A stretch of 64,000 nucleotides of DNA from Aporhodopirellula aestuarii (GCF_023701485.1 NZ_JAMQBK010000032.1:20307-84306); one strand, 5' to 3'; numbered from the stretch's first letter, positions 51,711 to 62,100 are shown. Notes: generated from the sequence alone by a model not told the origin. Program-made: numbers and translations.

Positions 51711-52334
51711 ATGCGTCACCGTCGCAAAGGCCGCGTGCTCGGTCGGTCCCCATCGCACCGTAAAGCACTGCTTAAAAATCTCTCATCCGCTTTGTTTTTG
51801 ACCGAGCGTGACGCCAGCTTGGACGACAACGCGCCCAAGGTGCCCGGTCGGATCATCACCACGCTGGAAAAAGCAAAAGAAGTGCGCCCTCTGGTCGAGA
51901 AATGCATCACTCTCGCTAAGAAGGCACACGCCGCCAAAGAAGAAGCCCAACAGTACGCTACTCAGGCCGAACGTGGCACCGACGCTTACAAGCAATGGCG
52001 TGCTAGCGATCAGTGGCAACAATGGGCCAACGCACGTGCCCCTTACGTCAACGCCCAACGTCGCGCCGTCCAGTTGATCGGCGATCGTGAAGCCGTTTCG
52101 ATCCTGTTCGACACCATCGCTCCACGGTTCGTGGATCGCCCCGGTGGATACACCCGAATCATGCGTTTGGCAACTCCTCGCCTCGGCGACGGCGGAACCC
52201 GCGCGATCCTCGAATTGGTCGGTGGCTCGAACGACAAAGTGAAGAGCACTTCCTCGAAACCTGCTTTCGAAGCGACCCCCGAAAGCGACGCTCCTGCAGC
52301 TGAAGAAAAAGAAGAAGCCGCAGCAACGTCCTAG
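51711..52334 (+). CDS. rplQ: 50S ribosomal protein L17 with internal insertion and acidic tail
   Basis: The N-terminal L17 core (MRHRRKGRVLGRSPSHRKAL, ITTLEKAKEVRPLVEKCITL) and C-terminal core (AVQLIGDREAVSILFDTIAP then RFVDRPGGYTRIMRLATPR) are clear. Between them lie roughly 50 extra residues (AKEEAQQYATQAERGTDAYK and following), and a 40-residue Ala/Glu/Ser-rich tail ends the protein. L17 is normally about 120 residues, so this one is 207. It sits around the peptide exit tunnel in bacteria. It is the last gene before a strong terminator. Confidence 0.94.
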   Translation: MRHRRKGRVLGRSPSHRKALLKNLSSALFLTERDASLDDNAPKVPGRIITTLEKAKEVRPLVEKCITLAKKAHAAKEEAQQYATQAERGTDAYKQWRASDQWQQWANARAPYVNAQRRAVQLIGDREAVSILFDTIAPRFVDRPGGYTRIMRLATPRLGDGGTRAILELVGGSNDKVKSTSSKPAFEATPESDAPAAEEKEEAAATS

Positions 52335-52380
52335 CCAGACCGCCGAGCGTCAAACGCCTCGGATCAAAATACCAACGAAA

Positions 52381-52411
52381 ACGCCCCGATCTGCTCGGGG
52401 CGTTTTTTTTT
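52381..52411 (+). terminator. Intrinsic terminator after rplQ
   Basis: Arms ACGCCCCGA (52381-52389) and TCGGGGCGT (52395-52403) form a perfect 9-bp GC-rich stem with a 5-nt loop, followed by nine T residues (52403-52411). It ends the rpsM-rpsK-rpoA-rplQ transcript 47 nt after the rplQ stop. Confidence 0.93.
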
Positions 52412-52412
52412 G

Positions 52413-52809
52413 CGCGTCTGCGGTCTCGTTGGCTCTTAAGCAATCGGCAGGAGACTTCCGGGACCTTGGCCGTTTGGCGTTAACCACCGTAGCGACGTTC
52501 ACCCAGAGCTATCGCCGGAATACTGAAGCTTCGTGGCTGACAAGACGTTTCGACTAGCGATCTTACATCGTGCCGGAACCAGTCTTTCGCGAACGCTTAG
52601 TCACGATAGTGACGACACGCAACAGCCACGGACGTGAGTCCGTGGATTGGGAGAACAATAGCGAAGCAAGTCGCAACGCGACCAGACAAAACACGGGTGT
52701 GCTTACCGAACCACTGGGAACAGCACCTGTCATCGCTTCGCGACTTGGTGTTTGCGGGGGCCGTCGAACGCGGACCGGCATCCGCGGGAACGATCCGATG
52801 CGTCAAGCA
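52413..52809. other. Intergenic region with a short palindrome
   Basis: No gene is supported in these 397 nt. A perfect 8-bp inverted repeat, CCACGGAC/GTCCGTGG (52627-52646, loop GTGA), is present and resembles small repeats in this group. Short frames such as that at 52570-52893 run into the next gene on the other strand and have no recognisable domain. Confidence 0.5.
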
Positions 52810-55800
52810 TCAGTTCTCCCACTTCGCCAACTCGTCCGACCATTGCTGCAATCGCCCCCGGTGCTTTTCGATCCCCGCGAGTGCCGACAATAGCAACAAT
52901 CCTGTCGTGATCCCAAACACCCACCACGGCCAAACCGCATCAATCGACTGCGTCGCGTGCCATACCATGCTGGTCACGCCCATGAAGATGAATATTGCAC
53001 CGAGATAAAGAAACGGTTTAATCCGGAGCATCACACCAGCCAACATCCCCGCCAGCGATAGCAAAACGAGGATCACCGGCCCCCACAGCGAACTTCCAAT
53101 CTCGCTCATCAGCATGTCCGCTGTACTGCTGAGATAAATCACCAGCGTCGCCCCATAGCGGATCGCCGAACCGACGGTTGGATCGAGCTGATCGCGTTGC
53201 CAATACGCCACCGCGAGCACACAGACCGCAGGCGGGATCAACCACGCCTGAGGATGCGTGAGAAAATCCCAGCCCGGCATTTGCGTCAGCATCACCCACA
53301 AGGCCCCGTTGGCCAAAACGACCGTCGCCACCCGTGGCAATCCACGTTTCCACATTGCCGACATCACGCCGTAATAAATCGCACCCACGACCAGCAATCC
53401 CTGATAAGACGTCGTCCCGCGGTAAAACGTCCACGACCAATCTTGCGAATGCAACATCGATGCATACGAACCACTGAGCCAGAATCCAACGATCGGAATC
53501 ATCGGTAAGAACATCGCGGTCCGGCGCATCGTCTCCGACAACACCGCGTCGCCACGCCGAATCGCCCATTGGGTCAGTCCGATGCTCGCAAACGCGATCA
53601 ACATCACGATGTACGGCCAGACCTGGCGCAGACCCAAAAACGCGATTGAACTGCGGCACAAAAACAGGTGCAACCACGTCAGTGCCGCGATCGCCTGAGC
53701 CGCATACAATAACTGCCGTCGCCGTGAATCGTCCAAATGCAGCCAATTCTTTTGTCCCGCCATGCCAGCCAACGGTTGCCCCACCGCGGGCCCGCTCAAG
53801 ACCGCGACGACACCCGCCATCAATGCCAGACCGCCTAAAATGATCGCGACGACCACGACTAGCGGCATCGCAATCCCCGGGATGCCCATAGCGCTGCTGC
53901 GAACCACCATCTCGATCCCGAGCATGATCACTAAGGACACCGCGGCGACGCCTGCCGACAGAATCCCACCACGACGCAACGCTTGCTGCCAACGCGCCAA
54001 AAACGCGCCACCGAGCAATCGAGGCACCATCAGCAAGATCACGCCAATCGCCAACACCGAAGCGATCAGCAATCGCATTGTCGCCGTCAACGCCCATTCG
54101 CTCGCATCAGGCTGGCCCAACACTGCGATCAACCCCAACGTCCAAAGCCCGACTGAAACGCACCCATTCCGCCGACGCATCGCCGCATCTGAAATCGTCG
54201 GTTGCGTTTGCTCGGCCAACTGAAAGAGCGACCACGCCGAAATCCCGATCGCCAACACGCTCAGTCGCACCCAATTCGCGTCCGCCTCCGACAAAACCAA
54301 TCCGACCGAGACCAACGTCCCAAAGAACACTAATCCGATCACCACTCGCTCAACAGCAGTCCCCAACCGATCGACGACCGGACCACGAACCACCATTGCT
54401 TCCAATCTCGATCGCAACCGCTCAAGCGAGCCCAATCCCCAGACCATGACTGACATCGATGACGTCGCCGCCAAAATTGCGATTACCCAACTGACATCAC
54501 TTTCGACCTGCCATACCCTCGACAAACTCTTCGCAAGCACCGCGGAACCGGCCGCAATCAACCACATCGATACGGTCCACATCGATACCGGTCGTGTGGA
54601 TGCTAACGCTGGTCGTAACCACGCCGACGCAGCCACGCCCCACGCGATCACAAATTGGAATCCTCCCATCACGGAGGACAGATTCGTTGCACCAACACCT
54701 CGCCACCTCATGTTCACGTCCAACATGAAAACGCTAGCCAACAACAGCAGCACCAACAAAGTGGAAACACCCAGATCAGCTCGTGCCACCTGAGCGTAGC
54801 CGTGCACCGTCAAACGATCGCTCCGCCACAACACAGTACAGGCCCCAATCCAACCAAACACACAGGTCATCTGGACCAGGTCGCCCGATGGGATATCAGG
54901 ATGCGTGGCCAACAAAAATGCACCCGCCAAAACCACAAACCAACCGAGCGTCCGCGGCAAAACAGCGATCGGGCGAAACGTTCCTGCCGAAACATCGGCC
55001 ACCGCAAACCGCATCAGTGCCACCGCACCGATCACCTGGCCGGCGAATCCCAGCCATGACACCCAGCCCTCATAACCGACCGCCACATCAAACGCGCCGT
55101 CCAAGCACAGGAACGCGATCACGAACAACAACACCGCCTGCACGCTGACGTGCCACGCCTGCAATTGGGCGAAACCTCGCCAAACCAACACCGCCGACGC
55201 AAAAGAACCCAACAGTCCACACGCCATCACGACCAACAACGAATCCGCCACCGCGATCCAGCCCATCGCGATTGCCAAACATGCCAAATGCCCACTCATC
55301 ACCGGCAACACAAACGGAACAACGCGGACGACAGACAGACGGCTGATGCCCCACTGCGACGACCCCAACGACGTTTCCCGGCAGCAAACCGCCAAGGCCA
55401 ACATCGAAACGATTGGGCCGAGCGGTAAACTCCACGAAATCGTCCATGCGGACTCGCTCATCAATCCTGCCAAAACCATGCCTGCAGACAGGAGACCGAC
55501 AGCGCCGATCCAGCCTCGCGACAGTGCCGCGCCTTGATCGACATCAGGTTCTCCAGAGGTTCCCACACCCGATCGATTGCCCAACCACGCGATAGCGAGC
55601 CATAACACCGACCCCAAAGCTGATGCTTGCCACCAAACGACTTCTTCCGTCGCGTAGAAAACAGGGACACTGATACCAATCGCGGCCGGCAGCAAAAGCG
55701 CCGACAACACGCGGCTCGCATCGACCGCACGCCCCATCGCACCGGTTACCAAAACATCGCCTTGCTCAGATGCGTTCGAACCGGCCAACCCCGGTCCGGC

Positions 55801-58800
55801 GTCGTCCACCTCGCCGCGTTCGCCAAACAAACGATTGCTAAATAACAAGGCCAACGAAGCCGCCACCCACCAACTCGCCACCGCCAACGTGCTCCATCGG
55901 TCCGGCGGCAATCCCTCCGAGAGTGGCTTCCACCAGTTCGACGACAGCAACACTGCCGAACCCAGCGACACCAACACCCCGACCACTCCCGCACCAACAA
56001 CGCGATCCTCAAGACTTGTGTTTGGCGATTCCACGTCACGCCGCGTGATCCAACGAGAGATCCCCCACGCCGCGATCACCCCGCCACACGCCAACGTCGT
56101 CGTAGCGATCAGCCGCAACGACGGCAACTCCGTGAGGTAGGCTGAAATCGCCATCGCGAGCAGCAGCCCACTGATCGCTCCCACCGCCCCTAATACCCGG
56201 TGCATCGACCGGCTCGGTTCGCGGAATTGACTCAGCCAAACCCCGCCACCCAAACACGCTAATAACGCCAACCGCCCCAACGCACGAACGTCCAATTCCG
56301 AATCGACTACGAACCATCGATCCAGCGGCGTCCCCAACGGTCCGGTCAGGATAGCGACGTAACGCCATACCACGGCAACGACCAACAATCCCAACGCGAC
56401 CAACAGCATCCAACCGTCTGGCATCGTCCGCCGCGACCATGCGGGGTCAGCCGTCAGCGGATTGTCAAAACGATCGGGAACGAACCTCGCCGCTTCGCGG
56501 ATCAACAACCACAACATTGCCGCGGCGACCGTGACTCCCGCAAGATTCCACAACGCGTCCCCGCTCCTCCACGCAGGCGAAAACCAAAGCTCAACCCTAC
56601 CGTAATGCGTCACGCCACAGTAGATCGCAGCCGCCGAAACGAACATTGCGATTTGCAGATAGCGACGTTGCCGAACGAAGATCGCCCCAATCGCCAACAG
56701 CCCACTCGCCGCGGCGATCATCCAACCCGACGTTCCCCATTGCGGCGACACAATTGATTCCGAAGCAAAGCCGAGTGCCGCCTGCGTCGCTAACCACCCC
56801 ACCACTCCGCATGCCGACGCGGCCGACACTTCCACAAAACGCCCCACGGCCACCAGCGATTTCTCGCCCCAACCAAGCTTGCCTCCGATCGCCAACGCCA
56901 GCATCGATCCGGACAATCCGAGCAATCCCAGCGAAAGCGACTCGTAGTCGACGACCGGTTGACCTTCGCTCCAGCGAACTAAGCCGAGGCAAGTGATCCA
57001 AAAACACGTTCCGGCGATCGCCGATACCCACGCCAAGATCGGCTTACCAACCGCAGCAACGGCCGCAGAGACCATCGCCGCGAACAGCACACACGCCAAT
57101 CCCCACACCGGCAGCATCCCTAACCAACTCGCCGGCGCAATGCTCAACACCATCGCTTGCACACCCGCAACCGAGCCCCAAAGCGCCGGCACGATTGCCA
57201 TTCGAACCATACTCGGCTGCACCGCCGTCGCACCTGTATCACCTCGTTTGCGGCTCAAAACCAGACCGATCACAGCCCCCAATGCTGCGATCGTGATCGC
57301 CACCAACAACGGCTCACCACCCATGAACGCTCGCCAAACCGGAACGTCGCTCCAAGCCTCCCCGGCCAACCAAAACGGCGACGACAACATTGCGGCAACG
57401 CCCACCGGCACGCTCGCTTCGGCTAGCCGCGGACGTCGGTACAACAACGCCCCCACCACCGCCATCGCGACCGACATCGCCAACGCGTGAGCCCACAACC
57501 AACGAACCTGTTCGATCGAGGCGGGTGTGATCGCGAGCGAGCATCCGACCGCGATCACCCCAATCACCACACAAATGAAACGCGGCGTCGCCCACTTCGA
57601 TTGATTCGCCAGAATCCTCGCAAAACCGCCGTGCACCATCGCCAGCGATACCCAAACGGGCACCGTTGCGATCGCGATTTGAATCCACGCCGCACGACCA
57701 TCGGCCTGGTACAGGAACGCCGCGTAAACGACCACGCTGGCGAGCGACGCGATGGCAACGCCCAAGTGCAACCAATGGTTCTTCCAAAACCGTTGCCCCA
57801 CCTTCATCATTCGATCCGCTTCGCCGCCGCGGAGCCGGAAGTGTCGACGCGTCGGCATCACGAGCGTAATCGCCGTCACAATCGCCGGAACGATCACAAA
57901 ACTGCCCGCACTCACGCCTAGTAGGCGGCCCGCCGCGGGCAATAGAGGCAGACACAACGTCGGCACCACCACGCTCGTTGTCAACGAAACCGCCCCACCG
58001 CGGCCGACCAGGGCGAGCGATGCCTGCCACATCAACCAACCGCACACCGCCGTCCCAATCACGATCGCAGCGAGCGTAACGGGCGAGGCCAACGAAACGG
58101 TATCGATACTTGCGCCCGCCGCGGCCAATCCGGCCAACACGCACAATGGCACGAGCAGCGTCGCGATGATCAGCACCGCTCGCGACGTATGCCGTAGCTT
58201 CCAACGCCGCATCGTGTACAAACCCGCTGCAAAAATCGCAGCATCCGCTGACATGAAGATCAGCGATGGAACCACGCGGTGCTTCGAGGTGATCGTGCTC
58301 CACAAACTCACCACCAAACCGATCGAACACACCACGATCATCAACCCGGCAACCAACTCACCCCAACGGATGTTGTGATCGGCCAAGAATGACGTCACGA
58401 CTTCCGATAACGCCCGCTTGGCAGGCATCGGTTGCCGAGACGGCCCGTGTGCTTCGTCGCTGAGTGTCTGTGTTTCTGCGCCTAGTTGAGTCGTGCCCGG
58501 CGAACCCGCCCAGACACTCGCTGCTGGCGGAGCCGAAACCGAGGTCATCAAGTCCCCGGCTGGCTCCGGTGAGGCTGTCACGGCATGCGTCTTCGCCGGA
58601 GTCGGTACAGCCCCGGACTCCGCGGGCAGAATCGCTGGACTTGCCGGCGGACTCACCATCTCGCTCGACGGTGACGCTACCTCCAACCCGGCAAACTCCC
58701 TCGCCTTCGCTTTCAATTCCCCCGCCGTCTCTGCCGAGATTTCCTCCGTCGCCGTCAACGCGTCCACCATCCGTTCGAACGCCGCGATGTCCTTTACCGG

Positions 58801-58995
58801 ACTCGGCCGCTCGGGCTGACCTTTCGGTCGCCAGCTTGGAGGTAGCCGGCCAGCCAGTCGACCCAATTGCGTTTCCCCGTTCGAGCCGTCCACGCCGAAC
58901 AGTCGCTGATAGACCGCTTGGACCGTCAGCCAGGTGCCATGCCCCAGCGCAGTAATGAACGCCCAGACAACGAGGATGTAGAAGATGGTGGCCAT
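52810..58995 (-). CDS. Giant polytopic membrane protein
   Basis: The ATG at 58995 (MATIFYILVVWAF) gives 2,061 residues; a TTG at 59034 would add 13. After one membrane helix come about 120 residues of disordered Pro/Ala/Ser-rich linker, then SFLADHNIRWGELVAGLMIV and a run of well over forty hydrophobic helices to the C-terminus. There are no recognised catalytic motifs, and the helices look like repeats of one unit. Resemblance to DUF2157/DUF2339-type proteins is only in general character. It is probably an inner-membrane protein of unknown role; very large membrane proteins of this kind recur in planctomycetes. Confidence 0.85.
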   Translation of the reverse strand: MATIFYILVVWAFITALGHGTWLTVQAVYQRLFGVDGSNGETQLGRLAGRLPPSWRPKGQPERPSPVKDIAAFERMVDALTATEEISAETAGELKAKAREFAGLEVASPSSEMVSPPASPAILPAESGAVPTPAKTHAVTASPEPAGDLMTSVSAPPAASVWAGSPGTTQLGAETQTLSDEAHGPSRQPMPAKRALSEVVTSFLADHNIRWGELVAGLMIVVCSIGLVVSLWSTITSKHRVVPSLIFMSADAAIFAAGLYTMRRWKLRHTSRAVLIIATLLVPLCVLAGLAAAGASIDTVSLASPVTLAAIVIGTAVCGWLMWQASLALVGRGGAVSLTTSVVVPTLCLPLLPAAGRLLGVSAGSFVIVPAIVTAITLVMPTRRHFRLRGGEADRMMKVGQRFWKNHWLHLGVAIASLASVVVYAAFLYQADGRAAWIQIAIATVPVWVSLAMVHGGFARILANQSKWATPRFICVVIGVIAVGCSLAITPASIEQVRWLWAHALAMSVAMAVVGALLYRRPRLAEASVPVGVAAMLSSPFWLAGEAWSDVPVWRAFMGGEPLLVAITIAALGAVIGLVLSRKRGDTGATAVQPSMVRMAIVPALWGSVAGVQAMVLSIAPASWLGMLPVWGLACVLFAAMVSAAVAAVGKPILAWVSAIAGTCFWITCLGLVRWSEGQPVVDYESLSLGLLGLSGSMLALAIGGKLGWGEKSLVAVGRFVEVSAASACGVVGWLATQAALGFASESIVSPQWGTSGWMIAAASGLLAIGAIFVRQRRYLQIAMFVSAAAIYCGVTHYGRVELWFSPAWRSGDALWNLAGVTVAAAMLWLLIREAARFVPDRFDNPLTADPAWSRRTMPDGWMLLVALGLLVVAVVWRYVAILTGPLGTPLDRWFVVDSELDVRALGRLALLACLGGGVWLSQFREPSRSMHRVLGAVGAISGLLLAMAISAYLTELPSLRLIATTTLACGGVIAAWGISRWITRRDVESPNTSLEDRVVGAGVVGVLVSLGSAVLLSSNWWKPLSEGLPPDRWSTLAVASWWVAASLALLFSNRLFGERGEVDDAGPGLAGSNASEQGDVLVTGAMGRAVDASRVLSALLLPAAIGISVPVFYATEEVVWWQASALGSVLWLAIAWLGNRSGVGTSGEPDVDQGAALSRGWIGAVGLLSAGMVLAGLMSESAWTISWSLPLGPIVSMLALAVCCRETSLGSSQWGISRLSVVRVVPFVLPVMSGHLACLAIAMGWIAVADSLLVVMACGLLGSFASAVLVWRGFAQLQAWHVSVQAVLLFVIAFLCLDGAFDVAVGYEGWVSWLGFAGQVIGAVALMRFAVADVSAGTFRPIAVLPRTLGWFVVLAGAFLLATHPDIPSGDLVQMTCVFGWIGACTVLWRSDRLTVHGYAQVARADLGVSTLLVLLLLASVFMLDVNMRWRGVGATNLSSVMGGFQFVIAWGVAASAWLRPALASTRPVSMWTVSMWLIAAGSAVLAKSLSRVWQVESDVSWVIAILAATSSMSVMVWGLGSLERLRSRLEAMVVRGPVVDRLGTAVERVVIGLVFFGTLVSVGLVLSEADANWVRLSVLAIGISAWSLFQLAEQTQPTISDAAMRRRNGCVSVGLWTLGLIAVLGQPDASEWALTATMRLLIASVLAIGVILLMVPRLLGGAFLARWQQALRRGGILSAGVAAVSLVIMLGIEMVVRSSAMGIPGIAMPLVVVVAIILGGLALMAGVVAVLSGPAVGQPLAGMAGQKNWLHLDDSRRRQLLYAAQAIAALTWLHLFLCRSSIAFLGLRQVWPYIVMLIAFASIGLTQWAIRRGDAVLSETMRRTAMFLPMIPIVGFWLSGSYASMLHSQDWSWTFYRGTTSYQGLLVVGAIYYGVMSAMWKRGLPRVATVVLANGALWVMLTQMPGWDFLTHPQAWLIPPAVCVLAVAYWQRDQLDPTVGSAIRYGATLVIYLSSTADMLMSEIGSSLWGPVILVLLSLAGMLAGVMLRIKPFLYLGAIFIFMGVTSMVWHATQSIDAVWPWWVFGITTGLLLLSALAGIEKHRGRLQQWSDELAKWEN

Positions 58996-59269
58996 GGCGA
59001 TTGCCGTACTGGACAGATAAGAGGGTACAAACAAGCAAAGTTAGCTTTCCCAGAGCCCATCGCGGCAAAAATCTGCGCGCGCCTCGGTTTTTTCGCGATT
59101 TTGACGCGATTTCGAGTCCTTCACACTCGGTGTTGCGGCTCCTGACGACACCACGCGAAGCGTAAAAATGCCGAGCGTCAGCCCAGCCAACTGCGTCTAC
59201 CAATCGGTGAGCCCGCGAGATAACATGCCCTGAGTTTTCCCCACCCACAATTCGCTAGTCGGTTTCGTT

Positions 59270-60247
59270 TTGTCTCGCCGGTACCAACTCATCGATTTCG
59301 GCAACGGACGTAAACTCGAATCCCTGGCCGGAAGGCTGATCGATCGCCCCTGTCCTGCCGCCGACAACGCCTCGCCGCGGGATCCATCCAAATGGTCCGA
59401 CGCAGAAAGCCATTTCGATCTCACCACCCGAACTTGGCGTCATCGCACTCCGTGGCCCGACGACCTGCACGTCGAAGTCCAGCAAGCTCCGCGGCAACGC
59501 CACGACGCTGACGCCGCCGAGGAGCCCGAAGACCAGTTGCTGCTGCGGATGCCGGTACAGCCCACACCTTTCGGACACATTGGGATCTTCCCCGAACAAA
59601 CCGACAACTGGCGCTGGCTGATGCAAACCGCACCGGCGGACGATCTCCCCGGTCGGGCGAACCAGCGGCAAGCATTGAACTTGTTCGCATACACCGGTGC
59701 GTCAACCATCACGATGGCACGCAGCGGATTGAAAGTCGCTCACGTCGACGCGGCCAAACCGAACGTCGAAGCGGCCAAGCGAGTCGCGGCCGCCAACAAT
59801 CTCGACGACGCGCCGATTCGATACCTCGTCGACGACGCGGCCGCGTTCGTGCAGCGAGAAATACGTCGTGGCAATCGCTATCACACCATCGTGCTCGATC
59901 CACCCGCCTACGGACACGGCCCCAAAAGCAAACGCGCGCCACGATCACCTGGAAAACGACCGGCCCGACAAGCCCAAGCGTGGCGGATCCAACGCGACTT
60001 GCCCGAACTCCTAGAGAACTGTTTCGAATTGATCTCCGGACGATCGTTCCGCATCCTCGCCACCGGCCATTCCGCCGAGATGGATCAATCCGATGTGCTC
60101 AAGTCGATGCAGCGAATTCTGTCTCGCAGCCGCTTGGGTCGACTCCAACCTCAATTTGAAACCGGACGCATGTCGCTGCCCGATCCGAGCGGCCGAAAAC
60201 TCGACGCCGGTTTTTACGTCCGCTGCTGGAAAGAAGAATCGACGTAA
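59270..60247 (+). CDS. SAM-dependent rRNA methyltransferase-like protein (RlmI/RlmK type)
   Basis: This 325-residue protein has a Rossmann methyltransferase core: LNLFAYTGASTITMARSG (motif I), VAHVDAAKPNVEAAKRVA, the post-II segment ending RYLVDDAAAFVQREIRRG and the catalytic-pocket motif LDPPAYGHGPK. This matches class I RlmI/RlmL-type 23S rRNA methylases; the DPPxYG motif marks cytosine or guanine modification in the family. There is no PUA domain at the N-terminus, and the first 100 residues are not recognised. Start is TTG at 59270; no ATG lies nearby in frame. It may be a substrate-specific variant. Confidence 0.83.
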   Translation: MSRRYQLIDFGNGRKLESLAGRLIDRPCPAADNASPRDPSKWSDAESHFDLTTRTWRHRTPWPDDLHVEVQQAPRQRHDADAAEEPEDQLLLRMPVQPTPFGHIGIFPEQTDNWRWLMQTAPADDLPGRANQRQALNLFAYTGASTITMARSGLKVAHVDAAKPNVEAAKRVAAANNLDDAPIRYLVDDAAAFVQREIRRGNRYHTIVLDPPAYGHGPKSKRAPRSPGKRPARQAQAWRIQRDLPELLENCFELISGRSFRILATGHSAEMDQSDVLKSMQRILSRSRLGRLQPQFETGRMSLPDPSGRKLDAGFYVRCWKEEST

Positions 60248-60264
60248 TTTTCAGGCTCGCCTGC

Positions 60265-60612
60265 TTACCTCTTTCGAATCTGATCAATCCGGCGGCGGTG
60301 ATGCAGCATCGTCCGCACAACGTCGAGCCCCGCCAGCGCGACGATCGTACACAACACCAACATCGCACTCATCCAACACCCGATCCACCACTCACGGCGG
60401 TCAGGCGTCGCCAACGTCGCGCCGAGGATCAATAACCCGCACAGAAAAAACAGCCCATTCACACGACGGCGCGACCGGGACCGCCGACGCAGATAAGCCT
60501 CATCCACGGGATCGTCGCGGCTGTCATTTGGCCATCCGATTTGCTCGGTGCGAAACAGCCAAACGGAAAACAACATCAACGTGGTCGCTATGATCAATCC
60601 GCCGGCAAACAT
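60265..60612 (-). CDS. Small membrane protein
   Basis: This 115-residue protein has an N-terminal helix (FAGGLIIATTLMLFSVWLF), a basic central loop (DEAYLRRRSRSRRRVNG), and two further helices (FFLCGLLILGATLAT; ISAMLVLCTIVALAGLDVV-like), ending in a very basic tail (HHRRRIDQIRKR). No function is assigned. The ATG at 60612 lacks a strong Shine-Dalgarno. It is convergent with the methyltransferase gene, 17 nt away, and lies 88 nt downstream of the peptidase gene on the same strand. Confidence 0.68.
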   Translation of the reverse strand: MFAGGLIIATTLMLFSVWLFRTEQIGWPNDSRDDPVDEAYLRRRSRSRRRVNGLFFLCGLLILGATLATPDRREWWIGCWMSAMLVLCTIVALAGLDVVRTMLHHRRRIDQIRKR

Positions 60613-60700
60613 TCCAAACTCCCTTCATCCGAGTGAGTCCATTGTTGAACTCACCACGCCCCAAACTCACTCGCGAACTCATCAACGCATCCGCTGACAG

Positions 60701-61876
60701 CTATTTTCCTGACTGTTCGACGAGCCACTGATGTACCGTCCAAGTTACCGCAGCCAAGCTCGTCCCGCTACATTTTTCAGGCACGTCTTCGGTCGTGTGC
60801 CAATACTGTGGTGCACGGAATCCCGGACGGGGATAATCGAAATCGATCAAATCGGTGGTCGGGATGCCGGCGATCTGATTGAGCGGCAAGTGATCATCGC
60901 GGATGTCTTGCATGCGAGTTCGGGGAACAAACGCACGAACTCCCAGTCGACGCGCCGTTTGCCAGATCGATTTGGTCACGTCGCGAGCGTATCGCAAACT
61001 GTTGCGTTCATAGAGCAACTGCAACTCACGGTCACCCACCATGTCCAACAACACGCCGGCGCGATAACCCACTGCTGGCGGTGACATCTTGTACTGCTGC
61101 GCAAAATGGGTCGATCCGAGGAAATAATCGTCTCGCCCTTCCGAAAACACAAATTCTTCAGCATCGAACAAGACAACATCGACGCCCACGTCAGCGGGCA
61201 GGCTCGAAAACTGATGGCTCATTTCCATCCACGCCGCCACGCCACTGGCGCCATCATTGGCACCGATGAAAACTCCCTTCGGGTCCTTGCGATCGCGATC
61301 CGGGAACGGACGCGTGTCATAGTGGGCGCACAACAGAAACCGAATCGGACGATCCGGATACCAGCTCGCGATCAAGTTAGCCATTTCCACCGCCTCACCC
61401 GTCAACGGATGGCGGATCGACGCCTTCTGCAACTCGACCGACGCACCGTTCTCGGTGAAGAAGTCAGTCAAGAATTCTTGCTGCCGCTTCATCGCTTCGC
61501 TGCCCGTAGGCCGCGGCCCGAAGTCGCAAATCGTCTCCAAGTAGCCCATCGCCCGTTCAGGCGAATAGATGGCCGGGATTGGGCGGAGGGTGAGCTCCAG
61601 CGGTCGATCGAGCCCCCGATCCGAACCACCTAGAAAATAGATACCCAGCCCCGCGCCGATCGCGATTCCGAAGATCAACAACGGCCACGATCGCCGCAGC
61701 CTCCCCGCGAATCCGACCCGCTGAGACTCTGGCCGAGACGTCGCCGAACGCTGAGGTATCGCCGTCATCGCAGCGTCAGACGAGTTTTCAGAGTCGCTCG
61801 GCGAGGCCGGCCGGTCGGCGGGTCGATGTTTCATTGCATGTTGCTGGCGAGAAGCCGCCGGATCCGAAACCGTCAT
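60701..61876 (-). CDS. M28-family zinc protein, glutaminyl-cyclase/aminopeptidase-like
   Basis: This 391-residue protein has a disordered N-terminus, one membrane helix (residues 63-82) and an M28 fold outside it. Metal ligands are visible: H185 and D187 in LCAHYDTRPF, D208 in GANDGASGVAAWMEM, E240/E241 in VLFDAEEFVF, then DMVGDRE and YWHTTEDVPEKCS. The motif order fits glutaminyl-peptide cyclotransferase or aminopeptidase S/Y. The ATG at 61876 is the best start, though MKHR at 61834 is possible; both lack a good Shine-Dalgarno. It is anchored in the membrane and acts in the periplasm. Confidence 0.87.
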   Translation of the reverse strand: MTVSDPAASRQQHAMKHRPADRPASPSDSENSSDAAMTAIPQRSATSRPESQRVGFAGRLRRSWPLLIFGIAIGAGLGIYFLGGSDRGLDRPLELTLRPIPAIYSPERAMGYLETICDFGPRPTGSEAMKRQQEFLTDFFTENGASVELQKASIRHPLTGEAVEMANLIASWYPDRPIRFLLCAHYDTRPFPDRDRKDPKGVFIGANDGASGVAAWMEMSHQFSSLPADVGVDVVLFDAEEFVFSEGRDDYFLGSTHFAQQYKMSPPAVGYRAGVLLDMVGDRELQLLYERNSLRYARDVTKSIWQTARRLGVRAFVPRTRMQDIRDDHLPLNQIAGIPTTDLIDFDYPRPGFRAPQYWHTTEDVPEKCSGTSLAAVTWTVHQWLVEQSGK

Positions 61877-62025
61877 CAAGGAAATCCCATTTCCAGGAAC
61901 AAAAAACCGCCGGCGAATTGTACCCGGCAATCCAGTCCACCCTAGCGAAAGGTGGCCGGTTTCGGTAGAGTTTGTCGTTCGAAAGCCGGACTTCCCACCC
62001 ACCCCAAGGGAAATCCGACCCACAA

Positions 62026-62100
62026 CGGGATGTGGCTCAGCCTGGTTAGAGCGCTGCACTGGGGGTGCAGAGGTCGCAAGTTCGAATCTTGTCATCCCGA
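62026..62100 (+). tRNA. tRNA-Pro (anticodon GGG)
   Basis: Acceptor arms CGGGATG (62026-62032) and CATCCCG (62093-62099) pair perfectly; A62100 is the discriminator. The anticodon stem CTGCA/TGCAG closes loop CTGGGGG with GGG at 62061-62063. T-arm sequence GCAAGTTCGAATCTTGT is standard. CCA is not encoded. A tyrosine-recombinase remnant begins 75 nt downstream, which suggests this tRNA served as an integration site. Confidence 0.95.

Noticed and set aside
57752..58819. Frames opposite the giant membrane protein
   Set aside because: Pro/Thr/Arg-rich shadows caused by the hydrophobic codon pattern of the minus strand.
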